From assembly GCA_014904845.1 (NCBI GenBank), contig MU119429.1:1-64000 (forward strand): a DNA stretch of 64,000 bases, written 5' to 3'. This document shows positions 24,775 to 35,517 of this stretch, piece by piece (within the stretch, counting starts at the first letter, position 1; each line of letters opens with the position of its first letter). The DNA is from Acephala macrosclerotiorum (Eukaryota > Ascomycota > Leotiomycetes > Helotiales > Mollisiaceae). A model generated the notes under the pieces. It did not search any database. It had not been told where the DNA came from and worked only from the letters and a program-made list of their open reading frames with translations. The position numbers and the translations under genes were made by a program.

Positions 24775-26187
24775 TCACTGTCTCCAAGCAGCAGTCTTAA
24801 CCCTCCGATCCCAACACCTCAACGCCTCCTCTCTCGTCAGAGGCCCCTTCTCTGCTTCGGCAGGTAACCTCCAAACCGTAAATCCAAACCCACTTTGCTT
24901 CAAACTCGTCACCATCGGACCTAACGTCATCCTCACTACCTCAATCCCCTTTCCCTTCAGTTCCTCAATTGCTAGCTCAGCAAATCTAGCTAGCACTTCA
25001 TCTGAAGTACTGCCTGAACTATTTACGAGTAAGATAGCTTGTTCGTTTGCGGAGCTGGTGAGGGGGATGAATGCTCGGTCAGTGTCAGAGGTGTCGGTCA
25101 GAAGGGTTATCATTTCGGAAGTAAGGGCTTCAGGAGATGGGACGGGAGAGATTTGGCGAAGGCCCGGCTCGCCGTGGCAGCCGAGACCAAGTTCGATGGT
25201 TGAGGGAGGGAGGGTTTGAATTTCTGTTATTATGTTGTTTGGTAGTGCCACCCTGCTCTCGTTTTAACACCATTGTCTTCTAAACTTTTTCGAGAAGATA
25301 GAAGGATGGTAAATACCTGTCAAAAGCAACAGCAATCGTCCCCGAATTCCCAGCAATATAATCCATCACATCCCCAACCTTCTCAAGACTCTCTTCCATA
25401 TCCGCCAACGCACACACAATCTTCAATCCAACCACATGACCACTTAATCCCCGTCGTCCAACCTTCCCACCTTTCTTTCGCCCAACAGCGACATCATCTC
25501 CAATAGGTATGAAACGGATTTTATATCCTGCTGCTGTGGCGCGAGTTATGGCCAAACCGGCGTTCAAGATGTCGCCTGTGTAATTCCCGCAGACGATGAG
25601 GGTACCCGGGGAGGAACCAGGAGTAGGCTGGCAGAGCTGGATGGCGCGGAAGATTTGTGCGGCTGTGGGAGAGGCGAAGATGTTACCGGAGACCGAGCAG
25701 GACAGGAATGAGGGGCCGACGAAGCCGGAGAACATGGGCTCGCTGGGCGGGATGTTAGCCAAGGTGTGTAAATAAGTGAGGCAGGGTGGGGGATTTCGTT
25801 GTCCGAGAGATTTTGAGTGCTTGTGCAAACGTGAATGAGAAATTTTATCAACATTGAAGTTCAGACATTGAAACTACAAGAACAAGGGAAGCTCTCTCTG
25901 GCATTTCTATCTCGTCTAATCTTCTCGTCTCGAAGCTTCACGTCCTCTAATTTCTCACAGAAAGTTTCAACTTACTGTCCACCACCAGCAAACCCAATAG
26001 TCGTGACATGATCTTTCCGAAAGCTCTCAAGATCACTCCTATAAACAATCTTATGCGCCACCTCATAAGAAAGATTCGGATTGTGCTGGGTCAGCCCAAT
26101 AGCAGCTTCATTAATCGCATCCGCTGGGTTATTGATGAAGTGAAAGGTCTCCTTCGATAGTTGTTTGGTTTGCGTTTCTGTCGCCAT
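24775..26187 (-). CDS. stand-alone DhaK (dihydroxyacetone kinase K subunit)
   Basis: Three exons, 26187-25976, 25742-25317 and 25252-24775; 371 residues, DhaK domain only. Eukaryotic dihydroxyacetone kinases normally fuse DhaK and DhaL in about 580-600 residues; here the frame stops after the K domain. Residues known from the bacterial K subunit are visible: the HEP histidine (GGGHEPMFSGFVG, across the first splice), the aspartate of NYTGDILNAG, and the substrate-binding histidine in ELGLGCHGEPG. The first loop reads GGG-HEP rather than the usual GGGSGHEP, two residues shorter under this splice. The first intron (233 bp) is long for this region, so an unseen mini-exon could restore them. It probably binds dihydroxyacetone or a similar short ketose but needs a DhaL partner for ATP; the divergent neighbour has one. 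Confidence 0.88.
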
Positions 26188-26600
26188 TTTTGGTGGAGTG
26201 TGGGGTTGCGGGGTAGCTCCTGACGCAAGAAAGTGAAAGTGGAAGCTTTTGAGAAGAGAAAATGAAGTTATATGATCGAAAAGGAGAAGAGGAGCGAATC
26301 TGTTGAGGGAAGGTTGGCCGAAGAGGAAATAGAAGAGAGAAAATGTTTACATACAAGGGGAGCTCGTATGGGTTCCAGTGGTGGTTCTCGAGCTCTACCC
26401 CGTATTTCTTGCCAGAATTACCCGTTTAGGAAATCCGAGCTTGCTGATCAGTGAGGGGCAAGCTCTGGACACAGCATTTTCAGAACCCCGAGCACGAGCG
26501 CAGTTAGAGATTTGTCTGTCCAGGCCTCGAGTGATTGACTCATCTCTCTTCTTTCAGATCGTTGCCGTTTTCTTTCTTACATCCACTCATCTTTGCAATC
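26188..26600. promoter_or_regulatory. bidirectional promoter of the split kinase pair
   Basis: 413 bp separate the divergent starts of the DhaK-only and DhaL-containing genes. The arrangement suggests shared control. No specific operator could be assigned; the DhaL side ends in a pyrimidine-rich leader. Confidence 0.55.
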
Positions 26601-28231
26601 ATGTCTCTCGTAGTTGAACCAACTCGTCCTTACACCCATCAACAGCTGCAGCTCGATGATCCAAAACGATGGAGTCGATTGTTTCCGTTGATGCGACCCT
26701 CAACCAAGACAGTCGAGACGTCCAGTGGTCAAACTATCGTGCTTGACCCTACTCTTTCCAAAAGCAAAGATGTCCTCATTGCAGTTATTGGAAGTGTTGG
26801 AAATTTCTCTAGCAAGATTCTGAGCGAGTCGCATCTTGCAGCCTTCACTGCTGAGCAGTTCGGGAGACCTGTGGTTTCAGCTTCGGAGATTGGAAAGATT
26901 CTGAAAGAGAATGGGTTTCCTACGGAAAATGGATTAATCGTGGTCAGATCCAGTTCGAGGCAGGATTTGAAAGTTCATGCGGAAAGCAAGGTGTTGGAGT
27001 TCGTTGTGGTTGGGGAGTTGAAGCTGGATCATATCTTGTCATTATTGCTGGCAACAAAGCCTAATGTCAAGTGAGTGCACTCCTCTTCGGTATCTAGTCA
27101 GTGCTAATGGGTTCAGAGCATCTTTCGAAAAGACGAGAGTATTGCTAGAGCACTTTGTCAAGTCTGCTGCAAGAACTAACTCAGCTTTCCACGAGAAGAA
27201 GACTGGCAATGGGCTATCTGTCATTCATGCCGTTGAAACCGCCGAGTTCAGTTCTGCCAAGAGGTCAATAGACAAGGACTTGGGCCATCTTCTAAGCTCA
27301 AGGCCACCGAGAGGAGATGACCTTGTCTATTCAGTCCATTACTCGGACGTCAATGGTCTGTCTCGCCTCGAGAACAACATCCTGGCTCACGAGGTATCCG
27401 AATACTTTGGTATGTGGACTCCAGCACCATGCAAGACATAGTTGACGATCTCCAGCCAAGAAGAACCTACCGTTATATCTCACACAATCCACAATTCTCG
27501 ACTCTCACTCCCAAGCCCGAGGCTGGTCCATTTCCTTCTGCGCCATCCCATCAGAATACCTCACCCACAAACCCAAGCCCACGAACCCACTCGCCAACAC
27601 AGCCAGCATAACCACTACCAGCAAACGCTCCGGAACCTCCAAAATTCAACTCACCGACTCCCAAGTCCGCAAAATCATAATCGCAGGCTGCGACCGCGTA
27701 ATCAAAGAAGAGCCTGCCATCACAGAATACGACACTATAGTAGGGGATGGCGACTGCGGCTACACCCTCCGCGACGGCGCCAAACAAGTCCTCTCCTTCA
27801 TCAAAGATGCAGACCTCTCTACGCTTCCCTCCACCCTCAGCAGTCTAGTCGATGACCTAGAAGTGAACATGGGCGGTACTTCCGGCGCTTTGTATTGTAT
27901 CTTCCTCTCATCCCTCTCTCAAGAATTATACGAAGCTCCTACATTCGCAGATGCGTTAAAGGGGGCTTTGGATTCGTTGTTGATGTACACGAGGGCTAGA
28001 TTGGGGGATAGGACGTGTCTTGATTGTTTAATTCCGTTTGTGGAGACGTTGAAGGAGAGCGGTGAGGCGAAGAGTGCGCTGGCGGCCGCGGAGAAGGGAG
28101 TCGAGTCGACAAAGAAGTTGGAGGCGAAGTTGGGAAGAAGTAGTTATTTGGATGAGAGTGCTACGAGGGGCGTTCCAGATCCGGGAGCCTATGGGTTGTC
28201 GATGTTGCTGGAAGGGATGGTTAATGCTTAG
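26601..28231 (+). CDS. degenerate DhaK fused to intact DhaL
   Basis: Three exons, 26601-27070, 27117-27409 and 27456-28231; 512 residues. The C-terminal about 210 residues are a clear DhaL (ATP-binding) domain: VGDGDCGYT, NMGGTSGALY and ARLGDRTCLD carry the aspartates and glycines that hold Mg-ATP. The N-terminal about 290 residues resemble DhaK in layout: ENGLIVVRSS...VVVGE corresponds to the first subdomain, and LVYSVHYSDVNGLSRLE...GWSISF to the second. The GHEP and GxHGEPG histidine motifs are absent, so this K part is probably catalytically dead (inference). The third-exon acceptor at 27455 was chosen because it alone keeps frame from exon 2 into the DhaL sequence. It probably supplies ATP to the DhaK-only protein encoded divergently. 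Confidence 0.83.
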
Positions 28232-28758
28232 TGAAGGGGAAATGTGTGTTCTGATAGAAAATACATGGCTTTGAAAAGAAAATACTTAGTACAATATCCG
28301 ATGCCTGTGTCCACTTGGATAGCTTCGAATTGCTCGGCATCAAGCTTCCACGATTGAGTGACGAACGTTTGAGATAAACTCAGTTTCAAGTTGGCAGCCG
28401 CGTTGCAGTACCCCTGCATTTTACTCCCACGCTAGCACGCGACTTGGGTAGCTTCAAAATTTCACAAAAATCGCAAATCTCGATCAAACAACTCAATTTC
28501 AATTACAGTGACATCTGAGTATATGGATTATCGTTTAAATTAAAGCCTATAGCATTTGAACTCTTCTGTAATCTTTGTGTTGTCGTGATTTAATTAATTT
28601 GACAGTTATTTATTGCAAGACCCAAATGTTCGCTTGCTGCTCCTGTCGAGTGGCTCGAGCTTTCTGATAAAATATTCGCCGCTTCTCACAACAAAATTTA
28701 GATACATCACTTGCGAAGTGATTGTCTTCTAGAATGCGTTGTTTCTTCAACTATCTCT

Positions 28759-28798
<40 letters not shown>

Positions 28799-29038
28799 TC
28801 ATTGATCCTGAAATTCAAAACCTTAAGATGCAGATTCTTTCGCACCTTGGCGTACGGCGACTCAAGTTCGGACCCCCTGTTGTTGTGCGTGAGAGTTATT
28901 GAAGTCAATTACAACTTCATCTTTTCTTTTGTCTTGTTCTTGCAATCGTTTATCTAAACTCACCGCGTTCTCGTTCAAAGCATCTGTGTTCCATCTCTAC
29001 TCTCACTTATCAAGAAGCACCTCGCATCCGTACCTGTC
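28232..29038. other. intergenic with TTTC microsatellite
   Basis: About 800 bp with no gene seen. It contains the TTTC array described separately. Open frames over 28711-28957 exist only because the array lacks stops. Confidence 0.5.
28757..28800. repeat. (TTTC)n microsatellite
   Basis: About eleven uninterrupted TTTC tetramers, some 240 bp upstream of the GNAT gene. Its length is likely to vary between strains. Confidence 0.9.
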
Positions 29039-29652
29039 ATGCTTCGATTCGGTGATATCGAGGCTCAGCAAGCCCCCAAAATCAGCACCATAGCTTCAAA
29101 ATTCCAATATCGAAAATGGAAAAAGGAAGGATACCTAATATCCACCGACCCCTCTACGATCTCCGTCAAACAGTCAATGAAATGTTTGCTTCCAACGATA
29201 TCCATTGGGCAAAACCAACGCCGGACGACGTTATGCGAGAGACATTACAAAATTCCCTCTGCTTCGGTCTATACAACACCTCCTCGATGTCTATGTCAGG
29301 GAACTCCTCTAAAGGAGCGCAGATAGAGGGTAGTGGGCCTCGTGTGCCTGGTGAGTTTATAGGTCTTGCGAGATGTGTTACGGATTACACTACTTTCGTC
29401 TACCTTACCGACGTATATATCCTTCTCGGACATCAAGGAACCGGACTCGGGAAGTGGCTAATAGGATGTGTGCAAGATATCATTGACGAGATGCCGTGTC
29501 TGAGGAGGAGCATGCTGTTTACGAGTGATTGGAAACGATCAGTGCCTTTCTATGAGAATATTTTGGACATGGAGGTGATGGCGGGGGAGCAGGGTGACGG
29601 CCCTGCTGTTAAGCAGAAGAAGGGTCCTGGATTCCCAAGGGTTCTACGGTGA
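29039..29652 (+). pseudogene. GNAT acetyltransferase interrupted by a frameshift
   Basis: The conserved start of a fungal GNAT protein, WKKEGYLISTDPSTISVK, is read in the frame opened by the ATG at 29039. The rest, VNEMFASNDIHWAKPTPDDV, continues one frame over, to a stop at 29652. The switch falls at about 29165-29180, without GT...AG borders that could be an intron. Downstream are GEFIGLARCVTD, YLTDVYILLGHQGTGLGKWL (the acetyl-CoA Q-x-x-G-x-G loop) and the SDWKRSVPFYE helix, so the catalytic fold is otherwise complete. A shorter protein of 178 residues could start at ATG 29116 in the second frame but would lack the conserved first strand. Substrate unknown. Either a recent pseudogene or a one-base consensus error. 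Confidence 0.78.
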
Positions 29653-30825
29653 AAAGGCATTGAAACTGTTGTTGAGAGAGAGTCGATTGCCGGCTTTTAA
29701 GTTCGAAGTTTGAAGACGGAGCGATCGATGCTAGAGGTCGGTAGATGCAAATGGGTAGAAAGAGTTGGAGGTTATGTCATGTATGTATTTTGTGAGCTGT
29801 GAAGGATTAATCAGAGTTCTCGATTTGAGGTTATCTTACAGCAACTCATCCTAGTATCATCGGCAACTCTCCCGCGGATATCGGCACCACATCCGCCCTC
29901 ACTCATAACATCCATCCTTACCACCCCGCCATCTCCAAGCCTACAACACATTGTCTCTATTCTCATTGGATCAACCCTGTACAACTTTTCTTTTCTTAAG
30001 TTTCATGCCATTTGTTGCACGTCTACGATAGCCGCGGTTTCCGTCTATCCGTCGGAAGGCGGGGATACGCGGAAGAGTTGCCGGCTTGGCTTGATATCAG
30101 GTCTTGTATGCTTTTATGGCGGGGAGTAGGGGGGGGTCAGAAGGTAGGACTGTGACTCCCGGGTTTGAGGGGATGTTGGAACGAAGGGCCTCTGTTTCTT
30201 TTACTATTCTTTTGCAAATTTCTTGCAGTGCATGAACTGTTGGACAGAGTTTTAATCCAAGCGAAGTCAAAGACAGTGTATTGGGCAACTAGCAAGCCAC
30301 TACACCAAGAAAGATCCTTCAGTGCAGTTACTGTAATACAGCCATCTCTCGTTGTTCTCTCCCTGCCCAAGTGAATTTACTCCTCAAACCCGTAATTCAT
30401 CGTTTCCTTCCACCCCAGATCCGAAAACATTTTCAGTGCTTTGTGGATAATTCTCATCATGTCTATTCTGTTAGCTCCTGCCCCATATCTCTTTTCCTTT
30501 TGAGTGTGAAAGAATATACCCCAAAACCACATCCTTTAACCTTAGTAATCGCCTCATTGCCCGAAACCACCATCGACCCAGCACTTGCTTCAATTTCAAG
30601 CCTCGCATTCGCGATGGAACACAATTTGAAAAGCGTAGCAAGGAAAAGCAATGTGAAACTAGTTGACTTTGAAATTGCAGATGGTCTGATGTGTGTGCTT
30701 AGTCCAATTTCCGAAATCTTTGCTCCTTGAACTATTTTCCAATTAGAGGCAAATCCTAATGGAAATCATTTCACCCTCGACATCGAGACCAAATAACATC
30801 AGGCCCACACGATGTCTTGCCACTA
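29653..30825. other. intergenic, no gene recognised
   Basis: About 1.2 kb without a supported gene. Short frames on both strands (30097-30370, 30371-30730) lack family motifs. A run of eight G lies near 30129. Confidence 0.45.
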
Positions 30826-32195
30826 ATCCTAAGGTTTGGGATTGTTCTGTTGTAAGATACTCCTCATGACCACCGTTTGCACATGCAACCTCTTCTCATC
30901 CCCGTTAATCTCGAAATTACCACTGCCATCTTCCCACTTAGACAACCCGTCCAGCGCTTCCTTCAAGACGGGCGGCTGTGAAGGCACATCTTCTTTCCTG
31001 GGCTAGGACAGGTACTGATCGTTTGCCGTATAAATTTCTGAAAGTCTTGCGTCTAGCTTACCGAAGTTGAACGTGTATTCCCAGAATTGATTTTCAGCTG
31101 TTTCTTTATCAGGCTCTGGAACGGTGTTTCGACTGCGTTTACCGCCCTTCTCCATTGGACTATTTTTATTACAAGGGGGGTTTTCTTCCTTTTCTATCCT
31201 TTCGTTGATCTTCTTAGAAACATTTCCTATCCATTATAGCGCCCTCATAAACTCGTCGTCATGAATTATCATGCCCTCTGTACGGTGCTTGACTTGTTTG
31301 ATGAAGTCATAATCTGCTAAGGAGACGTCTTTGATAGATTTGCCCTAGTATTTTCCAGTTTTGAATCTGAATGGATGGCCATCCTCCATGTTCTTGATCC
31401 CATCAAGAGCCGACTGACTCGTTACTTTCTGCGGTATACGAACATGAAACCATGTTCTCCCCTTGACCTCTTTTGGAACCAATTGACTCGTTCCCAAATG
31501 CAACTTCATACACTCTTCTAACTTCTTCAAATTTCAGTCGAAGGAATTGAATACTTTGACGTTGAGGTGTACCCCAGCGTCGTTACTCCTTTACGTTTTC
31601 ACAGTCGTTGTAGGCGCCGATATCGTAACGGGAGACATCAGGATTAAACTCAGAATCGTCGTCTGAGTGTCGTTCCGAGCAGTGATCATCCTCGTCGATT
31701 TCATCAAAATCCTTGTATTTGCCATTTCTAAATGCTTTGCCCTTCGAGGAATTTCTTGTGGGCGACGACGTTTGTAAGGTGAGACCTTCACATCATTTTT
31801 CGCCGACGCTTCAAGAGGCATGATCTCAATCGGTGCTTGAGGGTGTACCAGTTGATCCAAAGTATTAGAAGGTTGAAGAATATTTAGTGTGGCGGTGTTG
31901 GGAAGGGAACCACACGACTCTCTTGAGCCTTTTATTCTTCTTGTCTCATCTTTCGAAGCCAGTTCCCAAGGTAATTCGATGTCTGCATAAGCTCGAAATA
32001 AATGAACTTGGAGGCCCTAGGGTCGAAATCTGTAGGCAGAGGGAAAGCCTCCCGACTGGCATTATCTCGGCTAGAATCTGCTTTCGGGACGTCTATTTTC
32101 GAACTGGATGAATCATTCGATGTTCTTTCGATTCGGGTGAACTTGATAGTATAGTGTTGAACGGCTGCAAGACACTTCGAATCAACCGAGAACAT
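30826..32195 (-). pseudogene. decayed F-G-K repeat family copy 1
   Basis: Reading the minus strand from the ATG at 32195, recognisable protein continues for about 1.35 kb with several stops and at least one frame change. Pieces include an acidic stretch (DEIDEDDHCSERHSDDDSEF), HPFRFKTGKY*GKSIKDV (about 31330-31385) and FNFGKLDARLSEIY...YLS* (about 31002-31070). The two latter share a pattern F-x-F-G-K-x-x-G-K-[ST]-[IL]-x-[ED]-[VI]. Stops at the W-like position after GKY and after YLS fit TGG or CAG changed to TAG. The motif resembles in form the short FGKYKGK element of DUF3820/ExoX-C-like domains, but I do not recognise the family. This copy is not functional. Confidence 0.6.
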
Positions 32196-32289
32196 ATATG
32201 CAACTGAGATGCTGCACGCACAGTGGGTTCCTTATTTTTACAGGCTGTACCCCGTCTTCGATCCTCGGATCATTTCAGTCGAACCCAGA

Positions 32290-32866
32290 TGAAAATATAA
32301 CTCATGACATCCAGGAAATCGCTATTCGGAACATCTCCTCCTCTGTTTATGCGTCTTCCTCGTACGTTCTGCTGGCAGATGTGGCAAGCGATTCGGCGAA
32401 GATTTTTCGAAATTTCGAAATTATCTCGATTCTGGCTTTTGGCTTTTTGTGCTCAAGCTTCGCGTCATATTCTTCGAGCTATCGCAATGCCCCCCACAAT
32501 CCCAAGAATATGTTCCACGCCTTTTCCTGAATCGGCCACTCAATATCTCATTTATCTATCTCATAGACTTCTTTGATGGATTTCTCCTTATAGTCCCCGA
32601 AATCGAATCGAAAGGGATGATCATCCTCGATGTCCGTGGTTTCGGCAACAACCTTAGGCGTATGAAAGGTGGATGATATCGTCTCTCTCTGTACTGGGAT
32701 AAGAATGCGTACATATGCGTTCCTCGCGAGCTTTTTGGTAGTGGCAGTCTTCCACATGGAATTTCCAGTATCCTTGGACTCTTTCTCCTCGGGTTTGACA
32801 ATTTCGAGCTCCTCCTTTTTTGTTCGACATCGCCGGAGGCTCTAGCATGGACCCAGTTTCTATCAT
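32290..32866 (-). pseudogene. decayed F-G-K repeat family copy 2
   Basis: The minus strand reads KKLARNAYVRILIPVQRETI, then DIEDDHPFRFDFGDYKEKSI with KEVYEIDK, then a stop (about 32548) followed in the same frame by DIEWPIQEKAW, then another stop and further protein-like sequence to about 32290. The start region needs a frame change near 32800, at a run of A. The HPFRF-x-FG motif aligns with copies 1 and 3. Nonsense and frameshift damage make it a pseudogene of the same unknown family. Confidence 0.58.
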
Positions 32867-33197
32867 TGAGGTTTAGGGATGCTTGAGAATTAAGATCTCT
32901 TTATGGGTCGCTGAGAATAGGAGTTTATCAAGAATCATGGTGAAGCTGTACTGAGATGCCGATGTATTGTCGATTACTTGCGTCGCGGACTTGAATGATT
33001 GAAGCAACTGTTTGAGATATGAAGAATTCAATTAAGTATTTAAGTTGAAAGTGTGCGAAGTGACTTTGGTGAGCTATATTGGCGCAAACGTTGGTGGGGG
33101 ACGGCCCGCTCCAGAGACGGGAAAGTGTCATCAATCCTCAGAACAGAGACATTCGAGGATGACTACGATATGCTCTCCATGGACGACTTCCCTGCGG

Positions 33198-33960
33198 TTA
33201 AGAGAAACGAGACTGCCAAGGAGCGTTGCAGAAACGACAGTGAAAATCCATCCCACGTATATTCACGCGTGTTCCCTTGTTGCTCTCGAGGTATCGCATA
33301 TGCGTGCAATTAAGACCAAAATAATTGATGGCGTCGCTTCCTCCAACAATCCACGCTAGATCATCAGTCGTGAAGAAGTACGGTGGTACTAACGCGAGGT
33401 TTGGCAATTTATAGTCTGGTTTGATGGGAGTTGGCGGAGACTCGAATGTTACAATGGCCGCCTGCTACTTGCTCCCAACCCTATCTTTGTGCTTCTTGAG
33501 CGAGTTTAAGGCTTCCTTCAATCTCAGGACCCTTTCGTAAATCCTTTCCTTCTGTAAGAATCCAATATACGAATTTTATCGATCTTATAAACTTCTTGAT
33601 AGTCTTTCCCACATGCTTCGGTAGTGTGAATGTGTATGGGTAATCGTCTTCGGCGTCCACAGCATAGGGAGCCTCCTCCTTCAGTCTCTCAACCTCCTCC
33701 TTATACAATTTCAACCAGTCCAGCGCGTTCCCCAACTCTTGCTTTTCCACGTACACCTTCTCCTTCCACGGGAATCCAATGTACGACCATCCGCCTTGGA
33801 GACTTCTTTGATGGTTTTGCCCAGATGTTTTCCGAAATTGAACTTATACGGATGGCCATTTGGAATTTTGATATCGGCAGCCTTCCCAGTACGTGTCCGT
33901 TTGGTGGGTGAGGTGATGATGTTTTGCCAGATCCGCGTTTCTACGGTGGGAACCTTTTCT
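33198..33960 (-). pseudogene. decayed F-G-K repeat family copy 3
   Basis: Two repeats are visible on the minus strand: HPYKFNFGKHLGKTIKEVSK (about 33800-33860) and, after a frame change, YPYTFTLPKHVGKTIKKFIR with a following YWI (about 33560-33640). Between them lies VEKQELGNALDWLKLYKEEV. A further frame change leads to PDYKLPNLALVPPYFFTTDD and LAWIVGGSDAINYFGLNC, down to a stop at 33198. The same GKTIK core as copies 1 and 2 identifies the family; at least two frameshifts break it. Confidence 0.58.
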
Positions 33961-35517
33961 TGGAATTAACACAAGGTGAGTATGGCTTGATGGCAAGAAA
34001 TGATCTCAACTACTTGGGGTTAAAAATAGTGTAAGCGATCATTACTGAGTATCAATTCTCTGGAGATAGGTTATATCGAGGACGTGAAGATGCTCGATGT
34101 TAGTGGGAAAGTTGGGGATGGTGGGGATTTCAGAATCGATCAGACTAGACGGGGAAAAAGTCAAAGTGTATTGGGTCACTAAGGCTCAAAACTTCACAAA
34201 AAGCAAATCTTCGAAGCCCGATCCATACAAGGACAACTCATGTTGAAGTCTGTTTGTTTTTCCAGATTTTTTAATTCCTGGTAGGAGCGATGTGGAGGGT
34301 GTTGATTGGATAGACTTTTTATGATGCTTCACATGAATTTGGTTTAGCATCGTCACGAACAGCGGGATGAGGAGAAAGACGCGAAGCGCGACAAACTCCC
34401 GCGTCCTGATTAATCAAGATCTCCTCACCAATTCCCACAACCTCCTTCAACTAATTTAAAGCACTCGAACTTACAGTCGACGCATCAACCGCGGACACAA
34501 AGTACCGCATCAGTCAGTATCAACCTCTCGTGCAGGTCTACACTGCCGTGTAGACCTTCAGAAGCCGAAAATCTACGAGCACCAGATGCCGACGAACCAG
34601 GGTTGTTCCTATTCTTCCTCTTCGTGTATTTTGGGCTTTAATACTTCATTCAATTCCAATTCAATTCGCATTGCTTGCTCTCTATGTTTCTTGTCCGCTT
34701 TGAACCCTCTGATGCGCTTCGGGGTAATGGTACATCAGGGTCAATACTAGGGAGATACTTGAGACTTGAGAGAGATCGAGCACAAACATGAGGGACATTA
34801 TTGCTCGAGCCTTTCTTTCTCTTCGCAGCACAAGGTCTATTACTACAACATGTCTGTATAGTTCGCGTTCATCCATTTTTGCAAGTGTATCACTTGTTAG
34901 TCAGCTCATCAAATCGACATTTTGTTTATGGAATACAGTTTCCAACGCCAAACACTGCAAAATTTATGTGCGAACAAGAATTGGCATCGGATCGACCCAA
35001 ATTCCAGTGCCCAGCCACTGATATCAGATAATGTTCCATCATTGGGACAGCAGCACGTGTCCGAGTAAGCAGAGAGCTCTGGATTAATAGTCTACCAAAG
35101 CCAAGTGATAAGCAAGTACTTGGTAATTTTTGGAAATTTTTGGCCCGTAGAAAGAGATGCAAACTCTCGCTTCTGATATCCACATTGGTTTTGTGGTTGA
35201 TAAAAACGTTCTCATCTGCACGCATGGGCTTCCAAAGTCTCCTCAATTATGGAGACCTGGGCCGCTGGGCAAAGAATAATTGTTCTCGAAGTCTCGCACA
35301 CACATAAACATATACCAATCATTTACTTAGTTCAATGAGTACATCTTCAGCAGTGCCCATATGATTCTTCGTTGTGGCTTTTTGTTGTCCCGCTTCCAAA
35401 GCTACGAGTGTATCCTATTTCCCAGGTTGCTTGACATAAAGAGTGCTTGTTGGCTTCTCTGCGCTTATTCCTAGGACATCTTGAACCTCTTCTTTCGTTT
35501 TCAAATCAACTTTCAAC
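33961..35517. other. gene-poor stretch with one strong hairpin
   Basis: About 1.55 kb with no supported gene. Frames at 34682-35246 on both strands lack motifs. The notable element is the perfect hairpin at 34534-34557, listed separately. Confidence 0.45.
34534..34557. other. perfect 10-bp stem, 4-nt loop hairpin
   Basis: AGGTCTACAC, TGCC, GTGTAGACCT: every base of the 10-bp arms pairs. No T tract follows, so it is not a typical intrinsic terminator (and bacterial terminators are not expected here). Function unknown. Confidence 0.75.

Noticed and set aside
28711..28957. Open frames across the TTTC array
   Set aside because: Stop-free only because of the microsatellite; encoded F/L/S repeat.
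30265..30310. Similarity to 34150-34200 (AGTCAAAG...TGTATTGGG)
   Set aside because: Shared words are short and do not extend; not enough to call a duplication.
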